A stretch of 64,000 nt of DNA from Alcanivorax borkumensis SK2 (GTDB taxonomy: Bacteria > Pseudomonadota > Gammaproteobacteria > Pseudomonadales > Alcanivoracaceae), in assembly GCF_000009365.1 (NCBI RefSeq), contig NC_008260.1, forward strand, positions 2,885,001 through 2,949,000, written 5' to 3'. Below are positions 8,248-16,940 of this stretch, in pieces. The translations under genes and the position numbers were made by a program. The notes under the pieces are model-generated. The model did not search any database. It was given only the letters and a program-made list of their open reading frames with translations, and had not been told where the DNA came from. Numbering within the stretch: the stretch's first letter is position 1; each line of letters opens with the position of its first letter.

Positions 8248-9372
8248 ATGAAGAAAATCGGGAGAAATGCGGGAAAGAATGCAGGGGGGCTGGCGCAGCT
8301 GGTCACCCGTTTCGGCAATGAAATTACCCAGGTCGTTCAAGATATCCACGGCGCCATAGCCAATCCGTTCCACCTGCGTGGGCACGACTACACCCCCGCC
8401 CCCATGGTCTACGGCTTGGTTCGTTACGGTTTTCGCCAAGTCGGCAATGTGGCCAGCATGGCTGACCTGCTCGCCGACCCACACCAGGAGTTGCGCGATA
8501 GCTTAGACCTGCAAAGCATCATCAACGGTATTTTCGGACAATTATTGGTTGAGCAGCACAACCGTTACGCTCTGCCCATGACGCTATTACCAAAAAAACC
8601 ACCTTTAGCGGATGCTGACACCCTGGTGATTTTCCTGCACGGGCTGTGCATGAACGACGCCTGCTGGAACAACCCTGCCGCCAACAGTTTCAGCCAGTGG
8701 GCTCGCCAGCATTACAACGCAGATATCCGTTATCTGCGCTACAACACCGGCCTGCATATTTCCGACAATGGCCGCAAATTCGCCGGGCTGCTGGCCCATA
8801 CGGTCTTGCCCAAGCGAATAATTCTGGTCGGCCATTCCATGGGCGGGCTAGTAGCGCGCAGCGCACTTTACCAAGGGCGCCAGCGTGGCGACCATTGGGT
8901 GAATAAAGTAACTCACTTGGCTTGCCTGGGCTCACCACATCAAGGCGCCTTACTAGAACGATTTAGCAACGAAGCTAACCGATTACTAGGCCACACCCCC
9001 TACTCGCGGCCATTGATGCGGCTTGCCAACCTGCGCTCCGACGGCATTCGCGACCTGCGCTTTGGTTATGTACTGGAAGACCAGTGGCGAGACCGCCCGC
9101 TGGATGACCCACGCCCCACCAGCAAGGTGCCTTTGGATCCGCATGTGCAGCAGCTTTTTATTGCCGGCAGCGTTAGCAAACCCAACCATGCCCACCCCCG
9201 TGGCGATTGGTTAGTCACGGTAGACAGCGCGCTGGCGGAGCATCTTTACGCGCAAGCGAACCACCTGACCCGTGAATTGTTTTACCAGATGGGGCACATG
9301 GCCATGATTGAGCAAACCCGCACCTACGCGCGGATACAACAGTGGCTAGACGAATCAACGCCTGGAACGTAA
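8248..9372 (+). CDS. Alpha/beta hydrolase, lipase/PGAP1-like
   Basis: A 374-residue hydrolase. VIFLHGLCMND near residue 128 supplies the oxyanion strand. The nucleophile elbow GHSMGG (Ser near 195) sits in RIILVGHSMGGLVARSALY. A late GHMAM provides a plausible catalytic His near residue 350. No signal peptide is evident. The ATG at 8248 has a textbook AAGGAG five bases upstream, so longer in-frame starts (7996 and 8224) are rejected. It likely acts on lipid esters; the natural substrate cannot be read from sequence. Confidence 0.85.
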   Translation: MKKIGRNAGKNAGGLAQLVTRFGNEITQVVQDIHGAIANPFHLRGHDYTPAPMVYGLVRYGFRQVGNVASMADLLADPHQELRDSLDLQSIINGIFGQLLVEQHNRYALPMTLLPKKPPLADADTLVIFLHGLCMNDACWNNPAANSFSQWARQHYNADIRYLRYNTGLHISDNGRKFAGLLAHTVLPKRIILVGHSMGGLVARSALYQGRQRGDHWVNKVTHLACLGSPHQGALLERFSNEANRLLGHTPYSRPLMRLANLRSDGIRDLRFGYVLEDQWRDRPLDDPRPTSKVPLDPHVQQLFIAGSVSKPNHAHPRGDWLVTVDSALAEHLYAQANHLTRELFYQMGHMAMIEQTRTYARIQQWLDESTPGT

Positions 9373-9509
9373 CAGCAATATCAAATTAACGATTACGCAG
9401 GCTGCAGGCGGTGCCGTCATAAAAAATTCAAACTAAAGCCTTGCCTCTTCAGGCCAAAAAACCGCAAACCATTATTATTGTTCTCGCTCGCCGTTTGCGC
9501 CTCCGCCGC

Positions 9510-9623
9510 TCAACCAGCAACCACTACCGCAACCCCCACGGCCACCAGAGCCAATGGAAAAATGATGATGCTATTGCGGATAAAGCGCTCGCGCCAGAGC
9601 GCCCATTGATAGTAACGATGCAT
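9510..9623 (-). CDS. Possible 37-residue single-helix membrane protein
   Basis: Within the 454-base stretch 9373-9826, which otherwise holds nothing I recognise, the minus strand encodes a short protein starting MHRYYQWALWRERFIRN. One strongly hydrophobic helix follows (ISIIFPLALVAVGVAVV type composition, residues 18-36). TTGGGG lies upstream of the ATG. A basic-aromatic head followed by a single helix is typical of small membrane proteins, but no family is recognised. Confidence 0.4.
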   Translation of the reverse strand: MHRYYQWALWRERFIRNSIIIFPLALVAVGVAVVVAG

Positions 9624-9826
9624 TGCCATACCCCAACCATCACAAACGAACTCTCAGTATATGGACCTTAAGGCAATATCAAATCGCCCAAATGGAGTAT
9701 ATGCAATAACTGGAAAGCGGCTTTGCCAAACCCTTTAAACGCACGGAATGACGACAGGCCGATTTGAGGCTCAGGGCCAGGGAGCATCTGAATACTCCCT
9801 GGCCCGTTCAGCCTTGCTCAAAGGCA

Positions 9827-11098
9827 CTAAACCGCCGCCAACGCCTGCTCGATATCCGCCAGGATATCGTCAACATGCTCAATACCAATGGACAAACGTA
9901 CCAAGTCCGCACTAACCCCAGCCTTGCTCAGCTCTTCATCATTAAGCTGACGGTGCGTAGTGGTCGCTGGATGGCACGCCAGAGACTTAGCATCACCGAT
10001 ATTCACCAGCCGCTTGATCAATGCCAACGCATCAATAAAGCGCGCGCCGGCATCACGCCCCCCTTGCACACCAAAGCTGAGAATAGACGAGGGCACTCCT
10101 CCATCCATGTACTGCTGCGCTAGACCATAATCTTTGTCGGTTTCCAGCCCGGCAAAATTAACCCAACTCACCTTGGCATGATCACGCAAGTATGTCGCCA
10201 CTTTCACCGCGTTCTCGCAATGCCGTTCCATCCGCAGGCTCAAGGTTTCAATGCCCTGCATAATTAAAAACGCATTCATAGGAGATAACGCTGCCCCCAT
10301 ATTACGCAGTGGGACAACCCGAGCACGACCAATAAACGCCGCCTCTCCCATGGCCTCCACGTACACCACACCATGATAGCTTGGATCCGGCTCATTAAAC
10401 TGCGGGAAGCGAGGGTTTCCTTTCCATGGAAACTTCCCTGAATCGACGATAGCGCCAGCAATGGTGGTGCCATGTCCGCCCATGTATTTGGTCAGCGAAT
10501 GCACCACAATATCAGCGCCATGCTCAAAGGGTCGGCACAATGCAGGCGTTGCCACGGTGTTATCAACTACAAGCGGTACACCCGCGTCATGGGCTACCTT
10601 AGCCAACGCAGCCATATCGACCACATTGCCCGCCGGGTTGCCGATGGATTCGCAGAACACCATCTTCGTTTTTTCATCAATAGCCTCCGCAATCGCCTGA
10701 GGATTGCGGCCATCGGCCATGCGCACCTCAATACCCTGGTTCGGCAAGGTATGCGCAAACAAATTGTAGGTACCGCCATAAAGCTGGCTGGTTGAAACAA
10801 TATTGTCTCCCGCCTTTGCCAGCGTTTGGATCGTCGCGGTAATCGCCGCCATGCCCGACGCCATCGCCAAGGCACCAATGCCCCCTTCCAGTTGCGCAAC
10901 GCGCTCTTCCAGCACAGCGTTAGTCGGGTTCATGATGCGGCTATAAATATTGCCCGGTACTTTCAGGTCAAATAGATCCGCCCCATGCTGGGTATCATCA
11001 AAGTAATAACTGGTGGTTTGATACATGGGTACGGCCACCGCATGGGTCTGCGGGTCACCGGCAAAGCCCCCATGAATGGCAATGGTTTCTTTTTTCAT
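9827..11098 (-). CDS. metY: O-acetylhomoserine (thiol)-lyase / sulfhydrylase
   Basis: A 423-residue PLP enzyme of the Cys/Met metabolism family. It converts an activated homoserine ester plus sulfide to homocysteine. The start MKKETIAIHGG at 11098 matches the family. The PLP-lysine segment HSLTKYMGGHGTT and the tyrosine-rich N-terminal cofactor region (MYQTTSYYFDD) are present, and the length fits MetY rather than the shorter MetZ/MetB. It is not next to metX (32.0 kb) but would use the ester made there. It is followed on the same strand after 78 bases by the crotonase gene's stop codon, so the two may be co-transcribed. Confidence 0.88.
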   Translation of the reverse strand: MKKETIAIHGGFAGDPQTHAVAVPMYQTTSYYFDDTQHGADLFDLKVPGNIYSRIMNPTNAVLEERVAQLEGGIGALAMASGMAAITATIQTLAKAGDNIVSTSQLYGGTYNLFAHTLPNQGIEVRMADGRNPQAIAEAIDEKTKMVFCESIGNPAGNVVDMAALAKVAHDAGVPLVVDNTVATPALCRPFEHGADIVVHSLTKYMGGHGTTIAGAIVDSGKFPWKGNPRFPQFNEPDPSYHGVVYVEAMGEAAFIGRARVVPLRNMGAALSPMNAFLIMQGIETLSLRMERHCENAVKVATYLRDHAKVSWVNFAGLETDKDYGLAQQYMDGGVPSSILSFGVQGGRDAGARFIDALALIKRLVNIGDAKSLACHPATTTHRQLNDEELSKAGVSADLVRLSIGIEHVDDILADIEQALAAV

Positions 11099-11176
11099 CA
11101 CTCTCTGCCTCATAATTTTCGCCGCAAAACGACGCACACGCAAAAAGGCCGCCAAGCGGCGGCCCAAAAAACCACC

Positions 11177-12043
11177 TTATTTAATCGGAGGCGCTTCCCA
11201 AAAATCAAATTGTTTGGGCACATCCGCCAGCGAAGTATCAAAACGCGGCGGGCGCTTTTCAAGAAAAGCGGTAAACCCGTCTTTCCCGTCCCAAAATTCA
11301 TTGGACCAATAAATCATTTTTGATTCCACCACATGGGCTTCGGCTGGGTGGGAAAAGTTCGGGTTGCGCCACAACATCTGCTTGGCCAACGCCACCGCCA
11401 CCGGCGAACTTTTTGCAATCAGCTTTCGAGCGATGCAGCGGGCCACCTCCACCACCTCGTCTTTGTCATGCACACTGTGGAACAGCCCTGCCTTCTCACC
11501 TTCTTCAGCCATGAAAATATCACCGCTAATCACCCACTCCAGCGCTTTCTGTATACCCACCACCCGCGGCAGGAACCAAGAAGAACAGGCCTCCGGCGTT
11601 ACACCGCGCTGGGTAAAAACAAAACCGATTTTGCTGTTGGTCGCCACCAGGCGAATATCCATGGGTAGGGTCATAGTGATCCCCACCCCCACCGCCGCGC
11701 CGTTAATGGCGGCGATCACGGGCTTGCGACAATTATAGATTGCCAGCGACAGTTCGCCGCCGGAATCGCGGATGGTCTCTAACGGCGGCTCCATACCCTC
11801 AGCGTCGTCATAGCCAAACAGGTGGCCGCCACCTTCCGGCTCCATTTCCATTCCTGCACAGAAAACCTTACCCGCCCCCGTAACGATAACGGCCCGGATA
11901 TCATCATTGCTGTCTGCTTCAGCCAGGGCATCAACCATTTCGTCTTTCATGCGCAAAGTAAAAGCATTAAGGCGATCAGGACGGTTAAGGGTAATAGTCA
12001 AAATATTTTCGGACAGCTCGGTCTTGATGTCTTGATAATCCAT
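11177..12043 (-). CDS. Enoyl-CoA hydratase/isomerase family protein (crotonase)
   Basis: A 288-residue crotonase-fold protein. The oxyanion-hole segments FCAGMEM (near residue 63) and AAINGAAVGVGITMTLPMD (near residue 115) are visible, as is GVTPEACSSWFLPR, where a family Glu is conserved. This suits fatty acid or related acyl-CoA degradation. The ATG at 12043 follows GGAG at good spacing; a GTG two codons earlier is possible. It lies upstream of metY on the same strand. The acyl chain preference is not readable. Confidence 0.85.
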   Translation of the reverse strand: MDYQDIKTELSENILTITLNRPDRLNAFTLRMKDEMVDALAEADSNDDIRAVIVTGAGKVFCAGMEMEPEGGGHLFGYDDAEGMEPPLETIRDSGGELSLAIYNCRKPVIAAINGAAVGVGITMTLPMDIRLVATNSKIGFVFTQRGVTPEACSSWFLPRVVGIQKALEWVISGDIFMAEEGEKAGLFHSVHDKDEVVEVARCIARKLIAKSSPVAVALAKQMLWRNPNFSHPAEAHVVESKMIYWSNEFWDGKDGFTAFLEKRPPRFDTSLADVPKQFDFWEAPPIK

Positions 12044-12237
12044 GATCACTCCACTGGGGTTGTGCGGTTTTCAGTCGTTATCGATAGAGGCTCAGTAGCA
12101 CGGTTTGACCCTGAGCATACCCCGATGGCAAGGCATCGAACATGGCATGAAGCGTCCGGTTGAGATCAGGCGGATTGTAAAAAGCTTGCGAAGGAAGCGC
12201 TGAAAAACGCCCTATATTCTCCGTCTCTCAAGCTAGT

Positions 12238-12284
12238 TCGCAATTTATACCCCATTGGGGGCACAGAAGACGGGGTTTTGAAGG
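12238..12284 (+). repeat. Interspersed repeat A, copy 2 (core)
   Basis: Partner of 8031-8077: same 47-base length, about 79% identical by eye, ungapped. The stretch 12044-12430 around it has no convincing gene. One short frame through the copy is open for about 45 codons, but the same frame in copy 1 stops early, so coding is not supported. Confidence 0.55.
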
Positions 12285-12430
12285 CATGGAATCGCCTGTC
12301 GAGAAAGTACAACGAGTGAGTAATCCAAGCCACGCTGAGCACGTAAGGGGTTTTCTAGAGGCCCCGTAACACGGCCCAGATCCACTGGGCCACAGAAGCA
12401 AACGCTACGGGTTCACAGAACGCATATCCC

Positions 12431-12838
12431 TCAATCGCAGCCCCGGCGATTGTCTTTAAGCGCTCGCAACACCTGCTCACGGGTCAGCAAACCAGTCAGA
12501 ACGCCCTGGGCATTCACCACCGGATAGATCTTAGGCTTCTGGGTCACCATCAACTCCGCCACATTCACCGCCGAATCCTCTTCACTAACGGTCAATGGCT
12601 GGTCGTGCATAAATTCTTCCACGACCAAAGAACCTTCACAGTGATAGCTGGAAATCAACAACCTGCGCAGGCAATCCTGTTCCGACACAAACCCCACCAC
12701 CTTGTTCTGGCTATCCACCACTGGCAGCCCAGTAAACTTGTGCTGCAACAACACATCCACCACCTCGGTAAGCTCAGTACCCATTTCAATAGCCATGGGG
12801 TGTTTTGCCATCAAAGCACGTACCGTCATCTCTTGCAT
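12431..12838 (-). CDS. Tandem CBS-domain protein
   Basis: A 135-residue soluble protein made of two CBS domains: residues 1-60, containing FTGLPVVDSQNKVVGFVSEQDCL, and residues 70-130, containing KIYPVVNAQGVLTGLLTREQVL. A stand-alone CBS pair binds adenosyl ligands and usually senses energy or redox state. AAGGAG lies six bases before the ATG at 12838. It is divergent from the membrane ATPase/MscS pair, 215 bases away; whether they cooperate is unknown. Confidence 0.88.
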   Translation of the reverse strand: MQEMTVRALMAKHPMAIEMGTELTEVVDVLLQHKFTGLPVVDSQNKVVGFVSEQDCLRRLLISSYHCEGSLVVEEFMHDQPLTVSEEDSAVNVAELMVTQKPKIYPVVNAQGVLTGLLTREQVLRALKDNRRGCD

Positions 12839-13053
12839 CGCATTCTCCTTCTAGAAATTGACCTAGCCGGGTCAGTCCTGATTTATGGCTTTGACTATAG
12901 CAACCCGGTATGTTTACACCCGTGGATATTCCCCATGCCACCGATCAATTATGGCAATCGCTATACAAGCCAGGCATCGCCTTCCTACAATGCTCACAAC
13001 ACAGAACAACACCAAGCCTGACCGCAGGCCTTCATGGAGCAGAGGAACAGCGA

Positions 13054-15786
13054 ATGGTATCGCCCCGCGTCTGGCTGGTTTTTGGGCTATTGGCTCTATT
13101 GGTAGTATCGCCGCTGCAGGCAGCTGAGAGTGCTGCCTGTGAGGCGGCAGAACTGACTCACGCTCAGCTTAATCAACAACGTAAGCAGCTACAGGAGAAC
13201 CAGGCGGCGCTGCTGGCGATGATTAAGGGCGAGATCCCCACCTCGGATCAGCTCGACACCGTATTGGGGCGCCCTCTAAATCAGCGACCGCTACTACCCT
13301 TGCCGCCGCCCCAGCCACTAGCCATCACCGACAGCAAGTGCCCGGATCTACAAAATGATATCGACAACCTGACACGGCAAATCAACAGCCTGGAACAGTC
13401 CATCCATACGTTACGTCATTCGTTTTTTTCCCTCAGCTTTGCTCAACGACAAGCATTCCGAAACTTGGCAATTCACCATGAGCAGCTACAGGCCATGGCG
13501 GATAATCCCGATGCCACCATCGCCTCGGCTAGCCAGCGTCTTCAGCAACACACCGAACAGTTGTGGGCGGTGCTTGGGCAACTGCAAAACAACCCCGATA
13601 TTGCCCTGCAAACATTGGACGCATTGTGGCTGAATTTGCCGGCCTTACCGCTGCCCAGCAGCGGCGCCCGCTCCGACGAATGGCGAACCCTGCTCAAAGC
13701 TAGACTGGATATCCAGAGTAACGGCCGCACCCTACGCTCGGAGCAATGGAAAACCCGGCCATTGCTGACCCAAATCGATAACCTGGGAGGACTGCGCCAG
13801 GCACCACAACTGTTGCAACACGAAAGCCAGCGAATTACTCAACACCTGAGGAACATCCTCGTGCTGGTTCGCTACGATCTGAACGGCCCCTTACGCGATG
13901 GCGGCTACATGCCAGTGCTGCAGAACATTCTCGCCTTGATTCTCGGCGCCGCAGGCTTCTGGCTACTAATCCAGCTGGCTCAGCGCACCCGCCACTGGGC
14001 GCTCGCTTTACACGACCGGGTGGTTCAACTCAGTGGTGAACGCCGCTGGTTACTCAATGCCAGCCGTTTGATCAGTGGCTTGGCGCCGATTCTGCCGTGG
14101 GTTTTGATCTGGCTAGCGCTTGATCATCTAGGTTCCTTATTGGACACCCCATCCAGCAAGATTCTGCTATGGCTGCTGCCACTGGCCCAGCTCTATGTCA
14201 TCTACGGGCTGCTTTGCCTGATCGGTGAGTGGTTAATACTGCGTGTGGCACAAAGCGCCAATGCCTACCTAGGGGGCGAGCAAACCCGTCAAGTGACACA
14301 GCACGCCCGCAACCTAGCCCGCTGGATCATTATTCCCTGGGCGCCGGTCATCATCGTTTGGGAAAGCCTAGGCCCTTCGCTAATGTATTACCTGTTCCTT
14401 GGGGTACTAATGGTGACCATCTATACCGGGCTTGGACGCCTGCTGGCCTTACGCCATAAGGACTATCAAGTGTGTCTGCAAGCCCCGATGCCCTCCCAAG
14501 TAGACCCACTGATCGCCCGCTTGTTAAGCCCGAGATTATTCTGGTTGGTGGCGCCCCTACTACTGCCCATTGCACTGGTAAGTTTCTTGGTTGGTTTTGT
14601 GGACCGGGTACTGGCGGATTTTGACTGGTATATGCGACTCAAAGCCCGCTGGTTCCGTTTCCGTGCCAATGTAGCCACCGACGAAGACGACGGTGGCAAT
14701 AGCGAAGAACCGGTGGCCCAATCCTACGAACGCTGGTTTGCCCCCGCCTTGCCCGACGATGTGAACAAACCCCCGTTCATCGACACCGGCTTAGTAGCCG
14801 CCATAGAAAAAAGCATTCAGCGCTGGCACGAAGATAAAACCGATGAAAACGCCTTGGTGGTTTCCGGTGAAAAAGGCTGCGGCAAAAGTGTCTCTCTTGG
14901 CAAGCTCGACAAGGTACTGGAAAAAAGCTGTGAATCCTTAAATACCTTGCACCTGAAAGTACCCGCCAAGACCTGCACCCCAGAAGCCATTCACCAGCTG
15001 ATTGGCGATGCACTGGGCACCGACCTAATCAACGACGGGCCGGCCGCGCTGGTCAAGGACGATGAACACAGGCAGCCCACCCTGGTGGTGCTAGACGAAG
15101 CGCAAAATTTCTTCCTTGCCCAACTGGGCGGCCTGGAAGGCTGGCGCACGGTGCTCAATCTGGTTAACGCCCGGGTGGACAATGTGTTCTGGCTGCTACT
15201 GATCAACAACCAAAGCTGGGCCTACCTATGCAACGTGTTCGGTCGGGAATACCAGTTTCGTAATGTGGTTCGGGTGAAACGCTGGGGACAAACCGATATT
15301 CGTTCACTGATTCTCAGTCGTCATCATCTAAGTGGTTTCCAGCTACGTTACGACGAAGTGTTATTGTCCTCTCGGGGGCCGGAAGCCGGCAACCTGCGCA
15401 ACGCCGAGCAACGGTATTTCAGCCTACTCTGGGATGCCAGTCGCGGTAATCCCATGGTGGCATTACGGCTGTTCCTGACCTCGGTAAAAGTCAAAGGCCG
15501 ACAAGTAACCGTGGGCCTGCCCAACGCCCCCTCGGCCAGTATTCTCGATGGCATGGGTGACAACTCCCTGTTTGTTTATGCCGCCATTGCCACCCACGAA
15601 AATCTGACCAGCCACGAAATCAGTGCGGTCACACACCTGCCAGAAAATGTGGTGCGTTATGCGCTGAAAGGCGGTTTCGATGCAGGGTTTCTGCACAAGA
15701 GCGATGATGGCCGCTACCGGTTGGTGTCCCTATGGTACCAGCAGGTGATCAGCTACCTAACACGGAAGAACCTGCTCAATGAATGA
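13054..15786 (+). CDS. Membrane protein with C-terminal P-loop (AAA/ORC-like) ATPase domain
   Basis: A 910-residue protein: signal peptide (1-23); periplasmic coiled-coil region (about 30-275, many Gln/Leu heptads, one long loop of prolines); about five or six membrane helices (about 285-520); a charged linker; then a cytoplasmic ATPase. The Walker A motif GEKGCGKS lies near residue 607 and Walker B LVVLDEAQ near residue 681. A sensor-like strand (VFWLLLINN) and a C-terminal winged-helix-like region (about 835-900) follow. The N-terminal half resembles the extended part of large MscS channels (MscK/MscM type), with an ATPase in place of the channel domain. The channel itself is the next gene, overlapping by eight bases. 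The start ATG at 13054 has AGAGGA upstream and yields a proper signal peptide. Function unknown. Confidence 0.78.
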   Translation: MVSPRVWLVFGLLALLVVSPLQAAESAACEAAELTHAQLNQQRKQLQENQAALLAMIKGEIPTSDQLDTVLGRPLNQRPLLPLPPPQPLAITDSKCPDLQNDIDNLTRQINSLEQSIHTLRHSFFSLSFAQRQAFRNLAIHHEQLQAMADNPDATIASASQRLQQHTEQLWAVLGQLQNNPDIALQTLDALWLNLPALPLPSSGARSDEWRTLLKARLDIQSNGRTLRSEQWKTRPLLTQIDNLGGLRQAPQLLQHESQRITQHLRNILVLVRYDLNGPLRDGGYMPVLQNILALILGAAGFWLLIQLAQRTRHWALALHDRVVQLSGERRWLLNASRLISGLAPILPWVLIWLALDHLGSLLDTPSSKILLWLLPLAQLYVIYGLLCLIGEWLILRVAQSANAYLGGEQTRQVTQHARNLARWIIIPWAPVIIVWESLGPSLMYYLFLGVLMVTIYTGLGRLLALRHKDYQVCLQAPMPSQVDPLIARLLSPRLFWLVAPLLLPIALVSFLVGFVDRVLADFDWYMRLKARWFRFRANVATDEDDGGNSEEPVAQSYERWFAPALPDDVNKPPFIDTGLVAAIEKSIQRWHEDKTDENALVVSGEKGCGKSVSLGKLDKVLEKSCESLNTLHLKVPAKTCTPEAIHQLIGDALGTDLINDGPAALVKDDEHRQPTLVVLDEAQNFFLAQLGGLEGWRTVLNLVNARVDNVFWLLLINNQSWAYLCNVFGREYQFRNVVRVKRWGQTDIRSLILSRHHLSGFQLRYDEVLLSSRGPEAGNLRNAEQRYFSLLWDASRGNPMVALRLFLTSVKVKGRQVTVGLPNAPSASILDGMGDNSLFVYAAIATHENLTSHEISAVTHLPENVVRYALKGGFDAGFLHKSDDGRYRLVSLWYQQVISYLTRKNLLNE

Positions 15787-16582
15787 TGGAAATATAGTCA
15801 ACGACCTGACTGTCGTAGTGGAATTGTTCAACGTCTACGCATTAATGCTGCTGTTTATCGGTGGATTTGTGCTGTGGGCCCTGAACTGGGGCATCAGTAA
15901 AGCAAGCCTGAAAATCACCGAGAAAATGCCCACCCGACGCTTCCTGATTTTGCAGATCACCACACTGGTCGGCTTTGTACTCTACACCGTGGGCACCATC
16001 GCGCTGGTCATCGGCGTACTGCAGCCCCCCAAAGAATTCATGCTCGCTGCCGGCGGCTCCATCGCGGTGGCCCTGGGCTTTGCCCTGAAAGACATTGCCG
16101 CCTCACTCGTAGCCGGTTTGCTGTTGTTATTTGATCGCCCCTTCCGGGTGGGTGACCGGGTCAGCTTCGATAACGTTTATGGAGAAATCGTTTCCATCGG
16201 CCTGCGCACCGTGCGCCTGCAAACCCTGGACGATAATCTGGTCACCATCCCCAACTCGCGGTTTATTACCGATGTGGTGGCCTCCGGCAATGCCGGCGAA
16301 TTGGACATGATGGTGGTCACCGATTTCCACGTGGCCTTGAATGCCGATATCGAACAGGCCAAAGCCATCGTGGAAGAAATTATCGTCACCAGCCGCTACG
16401 CCTACCTGAAAAAGCCAGTCACCTTTGCCATTGAAGAAATTGAAGTGGGTTACCGGTTGGCAATTCGCCTACGCGCCAAAGCCTATGTTCTGGATGTGCA
16501 TTACGAGAAAGCATTTCAGAGCGACATCGTGGTGCGGGTATCCAAACGCTTTACAGAAATGCAGGTGGCTCGGCCGGGATAA
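15779..16582 (+). CDS. MscS-family mechanosensitive channel
   Basis: A 267-residue inner-membrane channel subunit. Helices fall at about 15-40, 55-80 and 85-120. The pore-lining third helix and following beta domain carry the family signature (GSIAVALGFALKDIAASLVAG, then FDRPFRVGDRVSF). The cytoplasmic alpha/beta domain is complete. Its ATG lies inside the upstream ATPase gene (eight-base overlap), strongly suggesting translational coupling and a joint complex. Known MscS proteins release solutes on membrane tension; control by the neighbouring ATPase is inference. Confidence 0.9.
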   Translation: MNDGNIVNDLTVVVELFNVYALMLLFIGGFVLWALNWGISKASLKITEKMPTRRFLILQITTLVGFVLYTVGTIALVIGVLQPPKEFMLAAGGSIAVALGFALKDIAASLVAGLLLLFDRPFRVGDRVSFDNVYGEIVSIGLRTVRLQTLDDNLVTIPNSRFITDVVASGNAGELDMMVVTDFHVALNADIEQAKAIVEEIIVTSRYAYLKKPVTFAIEEIEVGYRLAIRLRAKAYVLDVHYEKAFQSDIVVRVSKRFTEMQVARPG

Positions 16583-16608
16583 TGGCCAATGCCTTATGAC
16601 CTGTGCTT

Positions 16609-16890
16609 TTAGCTCTTCTCATTGGCGGGTTTTTCTGCCTCATCGGACAGCACCGCTTCCAGCTCCTCACGGGGCATGTAGTCCAGATCCCAGTGGCTAG
16701 TGTAGGTTTCTTTTAAACGACGCCGTCCCCGATGCAAAGGCTGCGGGTCTTCATCACTGCCATGGGCGGCGTGGTGTTCACCCAACGCCGGCCCCGGTGC
16801 CGGATTGCTGACCGCTTCCGGCCCCGTGTCTTTTTGCTCAGCCCCCAACCGTTGACGCCAGGGAGTAAGCCATCGTTTTAGCCAGTGCAT
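16609..16890 (-). CDS. Hypothetical small hydrophilic protein
   Basis: A 93-residue protein. The amphipathic basic-aromatic start MHWLKRWLTPWRQRLG is followed by a disordered Pro/Glu/His-rich middle and an acidic end (REELEAVLSDEAEKP). GGAGAGGAA precedes the ATG. No family is recognised. It is convergent with the MscS gene and lies 50 bases downstream of nothing but the nnrS start region's 3' end, so it may belong to its own transcript. Confidence 0.55.
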   Translation of the reverse strand: MHWLKRWLTPWRQRLGAEQKDTGPEAVSNPAPGPALGEHHAAHGSDEDPQPLHRGRRRLKETYTSHWDLDYMPREELEAVLSDEAEKPANEKS

Positions 16891-16940
16891 ATCTTTCCTC
16901 TCCGGCCGCTGCAGCTATTCTATCATTCACCCCCACCCTA

